Positions 1 to 7,669 of a DNA stretch of 64,000 nucleotides are shown piece by piece (position 1 is the first letter of the stretch; every line of letters starts with the position of its first letter). The notes under the pieces are model-generated. The model did no database searches. It was not told the origin of the DNA and saw nothing but the letters and a program-made list of their open reading frames with translations. A program made the translations under genes and the position numbers. Source of the stretch: Hafnia psychrotolerans (GTDB lineage: Bacteria; Pseudomonadota; Gammaproteobacteria; Enterobacterales; Enterobacteriaceae); assembly GCF_014639435.1 (NCBI RefSeq), contig NZ_BMFZ01000004.1:124001-188000 (forward strand), in the 5' to 3' direction.

Positions 1-129
1 CCGCGCTATGCCGTCTTTGTGGGCCACGGCAACAAGTAAACGCCCCTATACCCTAACGGGTAAACGTTATTGTTGGCGGTTTCGCTGACCAACACCAACC
101 CAAATACTCTGAAGTGTGGATACCGTCTT

Positions 130-1965
130 ATGGAGCAAAACCCGCAGTCACAGCTTAAGCTACTTGTCACCCGTGGTAAGGAGCAAGGCTATCTGACCTT
201 TGCTGAGGTCAATGACCATCTGCCGGAAGATATCGTCGACTCCGACCAGATCGAAGACATCATCCAGATGATTAATGACATGGGCATCCAGGTTCTTGAA
301 GAAGCGCCTGACGCCGATGACTTAATGCTGGCCGAAAACCGCCCTGATACCGACGATGATGCAGCAGAAGCTGCCGCGCAGGTACTGTCCAGCGTTGAAT
401 CTGAAATTGGACGCACCACTGACCCGGTTCGCATGTACATGCGTGAAATGGGTACCGTTGAACTTCTGACACGTGAAGGCGAAATCGACATTGCCAAACG
501 TATCGAAGATGGTATCAACCAGGTTCAGTCTTCTGTTGCCGAATACCCTGAAGCGATTAACTATCTGCTCGAACAGTATGACCGCGTTGAAGCGGGTGAA
601 GCGCGTCTGTCTGACCTGATCAACGGTTTTATTGATCCGAATGCAGAAGAAGATATCGCACCAACCGCAACACATGTGGGTTCTGAACTGACCACTGAAG
701 AGCAGAACGATAACGACGACGACGACGACGATGACGATGCTGAAGACGATAACAGCATCGACCCTGAACTGGCGCGCCAGAAGTTCACCGATCTGCGTGA
801 ACAGCATGAAGCGACCCGCGCAGTCATCAAGAAAAACGGCCGAAGCCACAAAAGCGCCGCAGAAGAAATTCTGAAGCTGTCTGATGTCTTCAAGCAGTTC
901 CGTTTGGTGCCGAAACAGTTCGACTTCCTGGTCAACAGCATGCGTTCCATGATGGATCGCGTCCGTACTCAGGAACGTTTGATCATGAAGCTGTGCGTTG
1001 AACAGTGCAAAATGCCGAAGAAAAACTTCGTCACTTTGTTCTCGAATGACGAGACCAGCCAGGCTTGGTTCGATGCTGCTCTGGCGATGGGTAAACCATG
1101 GTCCGAGAAGCTGAAAGAAGTGACCGAAGATGTACAACGCGGCCTGATGAAACTGCGTCAAGTCGAAGAAGAAACCGGCCTGACGATAGAGCAGGTAAAA
1201 GACATTAACCGCCGTATGTCGATCGGTGAAGCTAAAGCTCGTCGCGCCAAGAAAGAGATGGTTGAAGCAAACTTACGTTTGGTTATTTCTATCGCTAAGA
1301 AATACACCAACCGTGGCTTGCAGTTCCTCGACCTGATCCAGGAAGGTAACATCGGCCTGATGAAAGCCGTTGATAAGTTTGAATATCGCCGTGGTTATAA
1401 GTTCTCAACTTATGCGACATGGTGGATCCGTCAGGCTATTACACGCTCCATCGCCGACCAGGCGCGTACCATCCGTATTCCGGTGCATATGATTGAGACT
1501 ATTAACAAACTCAATCGTATTTCTCGCCAGATGCTGCAAGAGATGGGCCGTGAGCCAACGCCGGAAGAACTGGCTGAACGCATGCTGATGCCGGAAGACA
1601 AGATCCGCAAAGTGCTGAAAATTGCCAAAGAACCTATCTCCATGGAAACGCCAATCGGCGACGATGAAGATTCGCATCTGGGTGATTTCATCGAAGATAC
1701 GACCCTTGAGCTGCCACTGGATTCGGCCACTTCAGAAAGCCTGCGTTCTGCCACGCACGACGTTCTGGCCGGTCTGACTGCACGTGAAGCTAAAGTACTG
1801 CGTATGCGTTTCGGTATCGACATGAACACCGACCATACGTTGGAAGAAGTGGGCAAACAGTTCGACGTTACTCGCGAACGTATCCGTCAGATCGAAGCCA
1901 AAGCGTTGCGTAAACTGCGCCACCCAAGCCGCTCCGAAGTACTGCGCAGCTTCCTGGACGACTAG
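130..1965 (+). CDS. rpoD: RNA polymerase primary sigma factor sigma-70
   Basis: Housekeeping sigma factor that directs RNA polymerase core to -10/-35 promoters. The 611-residue product matches the usual enterobacterial length (about 613). Region 1.1 begins [10 protein letters not shown]. The large non-conserved region carries an acidic run of eight aspartates around residues 198-205. Regions 2-4 are complete, with the region 2 stretch [13 protein letters not shown] and a C-terminal helix-turn-helix ending in [21 protein letters not shown] chose the ATG at 130 because the protein family starts MEQNPQS and the preceding GAAGTGTGGATACCGTCTT resembles the E. coli rpoD leader; an in-frame start at 70 would add 20 unrelated residues. 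It should follow dnaG in the macromolecular synthesis operon, but dnaG lies outside the window. Function is certain. Confidence 0.98.
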   Translation: MEQNPQSQLKLLVTRGKEQGYLTFAEVNDHLPEDIVDSDQIEDIIQMINDMGIQVLEEAPDADDLMLAENRPDTDDDAAEAAAQVLSSVESEIGRTTDPVRMYMREMGTVELLTREGEIDIAKRIEDGINQVQSSVAEYPEAINYLLEQYDRVEAGEARLSDLINGFIDPNAEEDIAPTATHVGSELTTEEQNDNDDDDDDDDAEDDNSIDPELARQKFTDLREQHEATRAVIKKNGRSHKSAAEEILKLSDVFKQFRLVPKQFDFLVNSMRSMMDRVRTQERLIMKLCVEQCKMPKKNFVTLFSNDETSQAWFDAALAMGKPWSEKLKEVTEDVQRGLMKLRQVEEETGLTIEQVKDINRRMSIGEAKARRAKKEMVEANLRLVISIAKKYTNRGLQFLDLIQEGNIGLMKAVDKFEYRRGYKFSTYATWWIRQAITRSIADQARTIRIPVHMIETINKLNRISRQMLQEMGREPTPEELAERMLMPEDKIRKVLKIAKEPISMETPIGDDEDSHLGDFIEDTTLELPLDSATSESLRSATHDVLAGLTAREAKVLRMRFGIDMNTDHTLEEVGKQFDVTRERIRQIEAKALRKLRHPSRSEVLRSFLDD

Positions 1966-1992
1966 TCGTCCTCCAGCTGTCAGCAGTAAAAG

Positions 1993-2026
1993 AATAACCC
2001 CGGTAGAAATACCGGGGTTATTTTTT
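1993..2026 (+). terminator. rho-independent terminator of rpoD
   Basis: A 13-bp perfect stem (AATAACCCCGGTA / TACCGGGGTTATT) with a GAAA tetraloop is followed by a T run. It lies 27 bp after the rpoD stop and closes the operon ahead of the AT-rich insert. Confidence 0.93.
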
Positions 2027-2074
2027 GATTAACACGTTACTGACTCTTGAAAACCCTTACATCCCTGAGAACTT

Positions 2075-2545
2075 TTACGGCTCATTATCAAGATCAACTT
2101 CGACCCACGTTGAATCACCCGGAGGGGGAATAAGACCATCACTCACGCCTGTAATCCCATATACCTTTGACGCTGAAAAATCAGGATGAAAGTCCAGATA
2201 GAACATTGTCGTGAAACTGAGAAGAGTCGCGCTAGTATTTGCTGACTCGCAAGCATCAATATAAACATTGGCTTTATACCCTTCAGGAAAAATCCCTTTT
2301 ATATTCAGATAAAGTGTATCGCCATTTACATAAAAGGCTTTAGCTTCATCACCAATAACGGGCAGGTCATTATCGCCATGAAACGCACCATGAGCAATAA
2401 CAAACAGATCTTCACCCTGCCCAAGTTGCCGTAATTGAGACTGGAATATCTTATAGCTCGACTTATAAATAATCGGATTGCTATCTAACGTATCTCTGGC
2501 AATTTGTTCCAAAGAGGGATCATCTGTACAAACGATTAGAATCAT
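2075..2545 (-). CDS. putative caspase-fold (clan CD-like) cysteine protease or related protein
   Basis: A 156-residue protein with no name I can assign. It carries a pattern typical of caspase-fold and CHAT proteins: a hydrophobic strand ending in His-Gly (FVIAHG, His52) and, about 45 residues later, a strand ending DACES (YIDACES, Cys99). These are the spacing and flanks of the clan CD His/Cys dyad. There is no signal peptide or membrane segment. It is the last gene of a three-gene minus-strand cluster, 27 bp after the RhiA-like gene, with GGGGTA ahead of its ATG. The cluster is AT-rich compared with rpoD and mug and sits inside a locus that is normally conserved, which suggests acquisition. 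The protease assignment rests only on the dyad pattern; activity and substrate are unknown. Confidence 0.55.
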   Translation of the reverse strand: MILIVCTDDPSLEQIARDTLDSNPIIYKSSYKIFQSQLRQLGQGEDLFVIAHGAFHGDNDLPVIGDEAKAFYVNGDTLYLNIKGIFPEGYKANVYIDACESANTSATLLSFTTMFYLDFHPDFSASKVYGITGVSDGLIPPPGDSTWVEVDLDNEP

Positions 2546-2572
2546 AATATTACCCCATTCTATATCAATGAA

Positions 2573-3175
2573 TCAGCCGACAGACCAGGTATTATCACTT
2601 TTCAACTGAACATTTAAGTCATAAATATTCGGTGAAAATTCCAGTTGTTGCTTATTGGTGATTTCACCAACATCCAGAACTTGACCAGGTGTATAATTAC
2701 CGAAAGTGATCCAGTAAGTCGGATGTGGAGTAAAGGTCAGGTTAATATTCGGCTGGGCCTGAACAACAAAAGTCCCTGCGCCAGACATCCCGACACCAAC
2801 AGAAGCCAAATTCAGCGGCAAACTGCTATCATTAGTGATGTATAAAGTCCCGTTCTTACCCCCCGTAGTCTGTTGTTCAAATTCAAATGCTCCCTCGGAA
2901 TAGCTCAGCGTCACCTGATTGTTATTTGTCAGGCTGGCGGAAAGACTCTGGGAAGCGTCAAACTGCACACCAGGGATCAGCACACCGGTTTCATCCCAGA
3001 CAAAGCTGTAATCTATCCCCCAGTCAAACGACACTTTGGTTTTCGGATGTGCCACTTTAGAAAACCAGGCCAAGGACATCACTTTAGGATCAGTAATATC
3101 AGGAGAGGTTTGATAAATACAAATTGCACCGGTATTAACTGAATTATTTGAGACAGTTACGGAATATTTAGTCAT
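2573..3175 (-). CDS. RhiA-like protein (rhizosphere-expressed protein family)
   Basis: A 200-residue soluble protein without a signal peptide. It is rich in Asn, Ser and Thr in an alternating beta-strand pattern. The N-terminal VSNNS and the segments VMSLAWFSK and WGIDYSFVW resemble, from memory, the RhiA family first described as a quorum-sensing-regulated, plant-associated protein in Rhizobium leguminosarum; its biochemical role is unknown to me. It starts with ATG preceded by AAAGGT. The Mor-type regulator lies upstream and the caspase-like gene downstream, so the three genes probably form one unit. Pairing a secretion-signal-free beta-rich protein with a protease-like protein is unusual. 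The family name is a recognition without alignment and should be treated as moderately sure. Confidence 0.55.
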   Translation of the reverse strand: MTKYSVTVSNNSVNTGAICIYQTSPDITDPKVMSLAWFSKVAHPKTKVSFDWGIDYSFVWDETGVLIPGVQFDASQSLSASLTNNNQVTLSYSEGAFEFEQQTTGGKNGTLYITNDSSLPLNLASVGVGMSGAGTFVVQAQPNINLTFTPHPTYWITFGNYTPGQVLDVGEITNKQQLEFSPNIYDLNVQLKSDNTWSVG

Positions 3176-3252
3176 GATATGTACCTTTTATAATGGAATG
3201 ATAAAAATGATTGTGTGTAGTCTTTGTACTCTCTTAACCTATTACACCCCCT

Positions 3253-3744
3253 TTATAGAAATGCATTGCGTGATTTAATTAGCCGAATACTTCTCATCGT
3301 GATACCAAAAGTTTGTGTGAGCAGTTTTGCCGGAACATCCTCTTTCATTGCCACCTGCATTGCTGCACGACGAATGGCAATAAACACTCCCCAATTGGAT
3401 GGAGCATCCAGATACCCGGAAGAATCTACCTTTTTATAAATTCTTTTATATTTATGTTGCGGGATGTTTATTTCATAAATTTCCAGAAACTTCACAGCCT
3501 CTTTGGGCATATATATTTTTCGCCCGCCGTGACAATGAATAAAATGGAATAAACCTGAGAACCCACCATGTTCGGCAAACTCTGATGCCAACCATGGCAT
3601 CGCCGACATAATACTGACTTTATTTTTTTCACAAAATTTAATTAACCGTATTTCCCTCTCTGAATGTCGTTGTGGTAGTCCCGAAAATAGTTCAAACCAT
3701 TCATCGAGATTCTCCTGCCTATTGTTTGTTTCCACATTAGCCAT
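3253..3744 (-). CDS. Mor/C-type transcriptional activator homologue
   Basis: The 163-residue product has a C-terminal arrangement resembling the phage Mu Mor activator family: CHGGRKIYMPKE near the middle (Mor proteins have GGRQIYLPRG at this place) followed by a helix-turn-helix ending ITMRSIRLIKSR. I start at 3744 because AGGAGCAGGAG lies just upstream of that ATG; an ORF from 3840 would add 32 residues with no ribosome binding site. It is the promoter-proximal gene of the minus-strand cluster and so is the likely local regulator of the RhiA-like and caspase-like genes. Two palindromes lie upstream. Mor family members outside Mu commonly sit in mobile or laterally acquired DNA. The DNA-binding role is an inference from the motif. 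Confidence 0.5.
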   Translation of the reverse strand: MANVETNNRQENLDEWFELFSGLPQRHSEREIRLIKFCEKNKVSIMSAMPWLASEFAEHGGFSGLFHFIHCHGGRKIYMPKEAVKFLEIYEINIPQHKYKRIYKKVDSSGYLDAPSNWGVFIAIRRAAMQVAMKEDVPAKLLTQTFGITMRSIRLIKSRNAFL

Positions 3745-3790
3745 ATCTCCTGCTCCTGAAGAATCATCTTGCTCTACTGCCGAGCAACTC

Positions 3791-3858
3791 CCCTCGATTG
3801 AGGTGATGGAATAAGTTTTAGACCAATCGAGGGAGTTCACACGGGGGAAGTATTCCCC
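3791..3858. promoter_or_regulatory. two inverted repeats upstream of the Mor-like regulator
   Basis: CCCTCGATTG (3791-3800) is repeated inverted as CAATCGAGGG (3824-3833). A second palindrome, GGGGAA-GTA-TTCCCC, covers 3844-3858. Both lie between the Mor-like gene's likely start and the AT-rich promoter region, a position suited to operators. No known regulator consensus is matched. Confidence 0.4.
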
Positions 3859-4018
3859 TTACATAAATTTAACTAACGAAATGACAAGTCGTATGAGAGC
3901 AAATCAGGAAGGATAAAGATATTAAAGATGGGCATAATGAATATATATGGCGTAAAAAGTTAATAAAAACTACATTAGTAAAATTTTACACCATTAAAAT
4001 ACAACCTGGTTTTATCTA

Positions 4019-4525
4019 TCAAATTGGGACATCTTTTAAGCATAAGTAGAGTTCACGATAAGACGCCACCAGATCTTCCAGCCTCGCCCGATTTAATCCG
4101 CTCGGATTAGGCAGCACCCAGACCTCAGTACGACCGATTTTTAGCACCTGACGCCCCCAGCTCACTTTACTGATGCCAAACGCTTTACTGAATGCCTGCT
4201 TGCCTAATACCGCCAGTGCCCGTGGTTGATAGCGTTCGATTTTGGCCACCAACGCTGCTGCACCGTCACGTAACTCATCACGCACCAGCTCCGTGGCTTC
4301 AACCGTCGGCCGTTCCACTAACATCGTGATGCCGCAATCCGTATCAAGCAGATGCTGCTCCTCTTCCGGCTTTAGCAAACGCTCAGTAAAACCAGCCTGA
4401 TGGATCACCTTCCAGAATCGGTTGTTTGAATTAGCGAAGTGGAAACCATGATGGGCCGTAGAAAGGCCTGGATTGATACCGCAGAAAACCACGGAAAGAT
4501 CGTCAGCAATAATATCGGTGATCAT
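4019..4525 (-). CDS. mug: G/U mismatch-specific DNA glycosylase
   Basis: Removes uracil and ethenocytosine from G-mispairs as the first step of base excision repair. The 168-residue length equals E. coli Mug. The active-site motif GINPG (residues 16-20, with the catalytic Asn) and the intercalating motif NPSGLNR near residue 140 are both present. In Enterobacterales mug normally lies next to rpoD and tRNA-Ile2, as here, except that about 2 kb of foreign-looking genes now separate it from rpoD. It is transcribed away from the tRNA and toward rpoD. Confidence 0.96.
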   Translation of the reverse strand: MITDIIADDLSVVFCGINPGLSTAHHGFHFANSNNRFWKVIHQAGFTERLLKPEEEQHLLDTDCGITMLVERPTVEATELVRDELRDGAAALVAKIERYQPRALAVLGKQAFSKAFGISKVSWGRQVLKIGRTEVWVLPNPSGLNRARLEDLVASYRELYLCLKDVPI

Positions 4526-4627
4526 TAATTGTCCCTAAGAGGTATTTACTGCTGTTATCGCAAAAAAACGCTGCAATGACAATAAGCTATAATTGCACAC
4601 AAAACGCGCATACAAGCCCAACAGCTC

Positions 4628-4657
4628 TAGACCTGCCCGTGGAACATACCGTATAAT
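4628..4657 (+). promoter_or_regulatory. tRNA-Ile2 promoter
   Basis: A perfect -10 TATAAT (4652-4657) lies 10 bp before the tRNA 5' end, with a weak -35 TAGACC (4628-4633) 18 bp upstream of it. A CCGCA-like GC stretch follows the -10, as in stable RNA promoters. Confidence 0.65.
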
Positions 4658-4667
4658 CCTGCCGCAC

Positions 4668-4744
4668 GGCCCCTTAGCTCAGTTGGTTAGAGCACGCGAC
4701 TCATAATCGCTTGGTCACTGGTTCAAGTCCAGTAGGGGCCACCA
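4668..4744 (+). tRNA. ileX: tRNA-Ile2 (anticodon CAT, lysidine type)
   Basis: A 77-nt cloverleaf with encoded CCA. The acceptor arms are GGCCCCT (4668-4674) and AGGGGCC (4734-4740). The D arm contains AGCTCAGTTGGTTAGAGC and the T arm GGTTCAAGTCC. The anticodon CAT sits at 4702-4704 in TCATAATC, the context of the isoleucine tRNA whose C34 is changed to lysidine by TilS to read AUA. Its place after mug matches ileX of E. coli. A degenerate copy of its 3' half lies about 1 kb downstream. Confidence 0.96.
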
Positions 4745-5104
4745 AATTTTAGCTTTAAATTCAGTAGATTAAGCCACTTTTTGCGAGGTGGCTTTTTTAT
4801 TGCCTGAAATTTGAATGGCATCCGGTTCAACAATGATGCTGACACTGGTGATAGCGTTCTTTGGTGCTAAGACTCAGATAACGGCTTGAACGGGTATGAG
4901 CGGCTTGCTGGCATTCAAGCCTATGCTCATCATATGATCACTTTAATCAGTGTATGTCATCCCGAAATCATGCCTCTAATATTACAGGGTCTTGCATGGC
5001 ACCTGTGGACAACGTTGAAACCTGATAAAAAAACAGCCATTACATTGCAACGTAATAATAATAATTCTATAAATAATAACTCTGCTTATCGAATTGGATG
5101 TTTT
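4745..5104. other. non-coding gap between tRNA-Ile2 and the acetyltransferase
   Basis: It contains the tRNA terminator and an AT-rich lead-in to the acetyltransferase. I see no other gene or motif. Confidence 0.5.
4771..4799 (+). terminator. terminator after tRNA-Ile2
   Basis: AAGCCAC (4771-4777) pairs with GTGGCTT (4788-4794), followed by a T run ending TTTTTTAT. It terminates the tRNA transcript. Confidence 0.85.
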
Positions 5105-5518
5105 ATGACTGTTCTGATTAAAAAGTTACTGCCTTCAGAGTGGGAAAGCGCATTCCCGATCATTGCTCAACTAAGAAACATCACCAAAGACGGATTTTTA
5201 AAAAGCGTAAGAATTCAAACTCTGAATGGGTATGAGCTTGTTGCTGCTGTTCTTGAAGAGCGATTCATCGGTGTGATGGGGATAAGGCCTGTCCACACGC
5301 TTGCACGGGGTTCTCATCTACATATTGATGATCTTGTCGTTGATGAGAATCAGCGCCATTCAGGAACGGGGAGATTGCTTCTCGATTTCGCTGTAAGTGA
5401 AGCTAAAAGCAGAGAGATGAACTTTGTTTTTCTTGATGCCAGGAAGGAGGCAATTCCCTTCTATGAAAGGAATGATTTCATTTTCCACGCTGCTCCTTCA
5501 ATGAAAAAGATCCTCTAG
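5105..5518 (+). CDS. GNAT family N-acetyltransferase
   Basis: The 137-residue product has the single-domain GNAT layout. A motif A-like region carries HIDDLVVDENQRHSGTGRLLL, where the acetyl-CoA pyrophosphate loop Q-R-x-x-G-x-G/A is read as QRHSGTG. A C-terminal strand and helix (FVFLDARKEAIPFYERNDF) complete the fold. I start at the ATG at 5105, with GGATG upstream; the longer ORF from 4886 has an N-terminus unlike the family. The acceptor substrate is unknown. It lies between tRNA-Ile2 and the degenerate tRNA repeat, so it may be the cargo of a small integrated element. The preceding 100 bp are AT-rich with AATAAT runs. Confidence 0.8.
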   Translation: MTVLIKKLLPSEWESAFPIIAQLRNITKDGFLKSVRIQTLNGYELVAAVLEERFIGVMGIRPVHTLARGSHLHIDDLVVDENQRHSGTGRLLLDFAVSEAKSREMNFVFLDARKEAIPFYERNDFIFHAAPSMKKIL

Positions 5519-5674
5519 TTTCCCCTCTTCGTTGGCATGTTCATTCCATTGCCCTCTGGATTCATTTCAAAGAGGTGATAACTATCCTGACACTGAAGGA
5601 AGGAGTGGTGGGGATTATGTTCGAATGTTCCAGAAGCTGATATAACACTGATGCAGGCTCAAAGAGCAAGGCGG

Positions 5675-5700
5675 TGACCTGCTCCCCGTTGATTAGTACA
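5675..5700. mobile_element. possible insertion-sequence end remnant
   Basis: The stretch beginning TGACCTGCTCCCCGTTGATT looks to me like an IS3-family terminal inverted repeat, but no partner end or transposase is present. It sits 40 bp before the degenerate tRNA copy. Weak, recognition only. Confidence 0.2.
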
Positions 5701-5737
5701 GTGGTGTTGGCACAAAGCTGACAGTCACATCGTAGGC

Positions 5738-5791
5738 ATCGCTTGGTTACAGGTTCAATTCCAGTAGGGACACCTAATTTTAGCTTTAAAA
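5738..5791 (+). repeat. degenerate copy of the tRNA-Ile2 3' end (att-like scar)
   Basis: About 54 bp here align with 4706-4760, the anticodon-side 3' half of tRNA-Ile2 plus the 15 bp after it. Shared blocks include ATCGCTTGGT, GGTTCAA, TCCAGTAGGG and AATTTTAGCTTTAAA, with a handful of substitutions and one gap. Because the match continues past the tRNA end into the flanking sequence, it looks like one half of an old attachment-site duplication rather than a decayed second tRNA gene. Confidence 0.7.
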
Positions 5792-6183
5792 TCTGTTCAT
5801 TCCGTTCGGCCGCTATGAAAGACGTTCAGGAAAATCGGACTCTGACGCGAAGAATGTAGCAATGACATGACATAGGTATTTTTAAAGAGCTTCACTCCGG
5901 CAGAATATAGACGACGTGATCAAATTTGCAGTTTCTCTCATGGCTATTGAGGCAGGGATACCGGAGATAAATAATCAAACACCATATTCATTAGCCAATG
6001 TGCATTGGCTAGTCTTTCGATAAATTGATATGAGTTTAAGTCTCTGTGAGATGTTTTTTCTATTATTTAACAGAGTGGTTTTCAAAGTGAGGCGACATAC
6101 TAGAGGAATAAAATAAATAGTGTATTAAGGTCTAATTTCAGGTGTTGCTTGGTTTATTTCCTTTCATTCCATAACTCAGTCAT

Positions 6184-6894
6184 TCATTCTGTTATTAGCT
6201 TCGTCGCCATGCTATCTATCTCTTTCAATGTTACTGAAGGAAAAAGAAACCCTTGCGCTCCGAAAACCCCCGCTTCTTTAATACATTTTAATTGAGATCT
6301 TGTTTCCACACCTTCAACAACAATACTGTTACAATACTGCTTAACATTACTGATTATTTCCCCCCACATGACAGAAAAACCATATTCCCAAAAAAATTTC
6401 TTATCAATCTTTACAACTTCGAAATCAATATTCTTTAATGTGTTTATATTGCTAAAATCAACACCATAATCATCCAACCATAATGGATACCTATTACTCA
6501 GCTCATGTAATATCGCACTCCCGCTTCGTTTATCAATATTCGGTGTTTTTTCCGAAATCTCTAGTCTGATAAAATCATTTGCATCAAGGAGATCTCTAAT
6601 TATATTGTTATTCATAATTAGCCTAGCCATATTCTGTTCAATATTGAGCGAGCAAAGTAAATTATTTTTCCTAAAAAAATCAGATTTCTTATTTATCTGA
6701 GTTAACTGTCCCAACAGCAGCTTATAGCTCGAATCAGGATCAAGTGAAGCGATGAAGCTTTGAGGTTCAATCTTACCTCTTGAATAGCCGCCGAAAAAAC
6801 TCGTTAGCAACTCCACCGCGTAGAGTTCATCCTTAAAGCTGATAATGGGTTCACATCTAAACTCACATGAAACATGAAAGTTAAGATTCAACAT
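6184..6894 (-). CDS. stand-alone EAL-domain protein (YdiV/MrkJ-size)
   Basis: The 236-residue protein is a single EAL domain with no sensor or membrane segment, the size of YdiV and MrkJ. The signature is partly degenerate. AVELLTS replaces the EAL-L/I-R motif but keeps the first Glu. LEISE retains a metal-binding Glu. LDDYGVDFSN retains both Asp of the DDFGTG motif but loses the second Gly. KIDKKF, VEGVET and GAQGFLF are present. It may therefore be a weak c-di-GMP phosphodiesterase or a non-catalytic regulator of YdiV type, which acts on FlhDC. The chemoreceptor gene lies nearby but divergent, across a 775-bp gap. Codon use is AT-rich. I could not assign an orthologue. Confidence 0.8.
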   Translation of the reverse strand: MLNLNFHVSCEFRCEPIISFKDELYAVELLTSFFGGYSRGKIEPQSFIASLDPDSSYKLLLGQLTQINKKSDFFRKNNLLCSLNIEQNMARLIMNNNIIRDLLDANDFIRLEISEKTPNIDKRSGSAILHELSNRYPLWLDDYGVDFSNINTLKNIDFEVVKIDKKFFWEYGFSVMWGEIISNVKQYCNSIVVEGVETRSQLKCIKEAGVFGAQGFLFPSVTLKEIDSMATKLITE

Positions 6895-7080
6895 TTGCGC
6901 ATCTCCTGCGGCTGTTCATCCCTATATTGTTGATCAACGTAACCTATTAAAAAAGAGATTTTGATCAGAAAAACCAATGATAATACCTATCAATTTTAGT
7001 ATTTTGATCGTCTAAACATATAAATTCATTGGATTTCAGTATTAACTTGATATTCAGAGACTAAAGAATAAATTGAAGGG

Positions 7081-7469
7081 TTAGCCTTTACTGACCAGAC
7101 CGCTAAGCGCTGCAAGTAACTGTCTTGTACATTGCGCGGTGATGAGATCAAAGCGATCAATTGCCTTGGATGCTTTTGTGCAAGACAGCACAAACGTTGG
7201 TTGTGAGTTAAGGGCTATGAGTTCAATTGATCGATGCAACCCACTGCTCTGCGCGCAATGTTACCCAAATCCGCCCAATCCTCCACGGCCTTAAAGTGCA
7301 TATCGACCTCACCAAACCGAATACAAGCACCGCACGTTAATCTGGCTGACGGGGCAACTTTACGGCCTTTTACACTTTCGCATCTTGCGGCCAAAAGTTC
7401 GATTGATTCAGTAACACCGTAGATTGTCTGAGGCAGTGGCTTATGGCGGAATATTTTATCTAATCTTAT
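7081..7469 (-). pseudogene. unidentified gene relic in two overlapping frames
   Basis: Two open frames on the minus strand read like protein but have no ATG start. The upstream frame (7215-7469) is open for 84 codons and contains GACIRFGEVDMHFKAVEDWA, with an internal ATG only at 7301. The downstream frame (7081-7239) is open for 52 codons from a TTG and contains SCTKASKAIDRFDLI. They overlap at LNS in both frames, which is what a frameshifted single gene or two decayed neighbours would show. No family was recognised. The 775-bp gap 6895-7669 holds nothing else I can name. Confidence 0.3.
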
Positions 7470-7669
7470 TTATTCAATAAAGCAACAAAATCCGCTGTTA
7501 TTTATTTATTCCATTAACTCAGAAATAACTAAAGAGAAAATATTTATCGCCGATGTTACTACTTGAGGTGAGATGTAAAATACACCACCCACCTTTTTAA
7601 AAAATGTTTCATCTAATCATTGCTTGTATTACAAGCATCTTTCAAATTTTTAAACCAAGGAAGCATTAA

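Larger units (their letters stand above)
5519..6183. other. non-coding accessory gap
   Basis: A 665-bp gap holding the possible IS end and the tRNA repeat described separately. The rest is AT-rich and I see no ORF with a credible start. Confidence 0.5.

Noticed and set aside
1-39. Possible 3' end of dnaG before rpoD
   Set aside because: The short frame ends in a stop at 37-39 but its residues (VFVGHGNK) do not match the DnaG C-terminus I know, and no other frame does clearly.
715-745. GAC repeat in rpoD as a microsatellite of interest
   Set aside because: Acidic runs are normal in the variable region of enterobacterial sigma-70.
322-1161. 279-codon minus-strand ORF opposite rpoD, with a valine-rich run
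   Set aside because: It is the antisense of the rpoD acidic region; the valine run is the complement of the aspartate codons and no family resemblance was seen.
5738-5791. Second tRNA gene
   Set aside because: Only the 3' half is present, the acceptor pairing is lost and CCA is replaced by CCT, so it cannot be a working tRNA.
7234-7422. 62-codon plus-strand ORF before the chemoreceptor
   Set aside because: It overlaps the minus-strand relic frames, which have more protein-like composition; no ribosome binding site.
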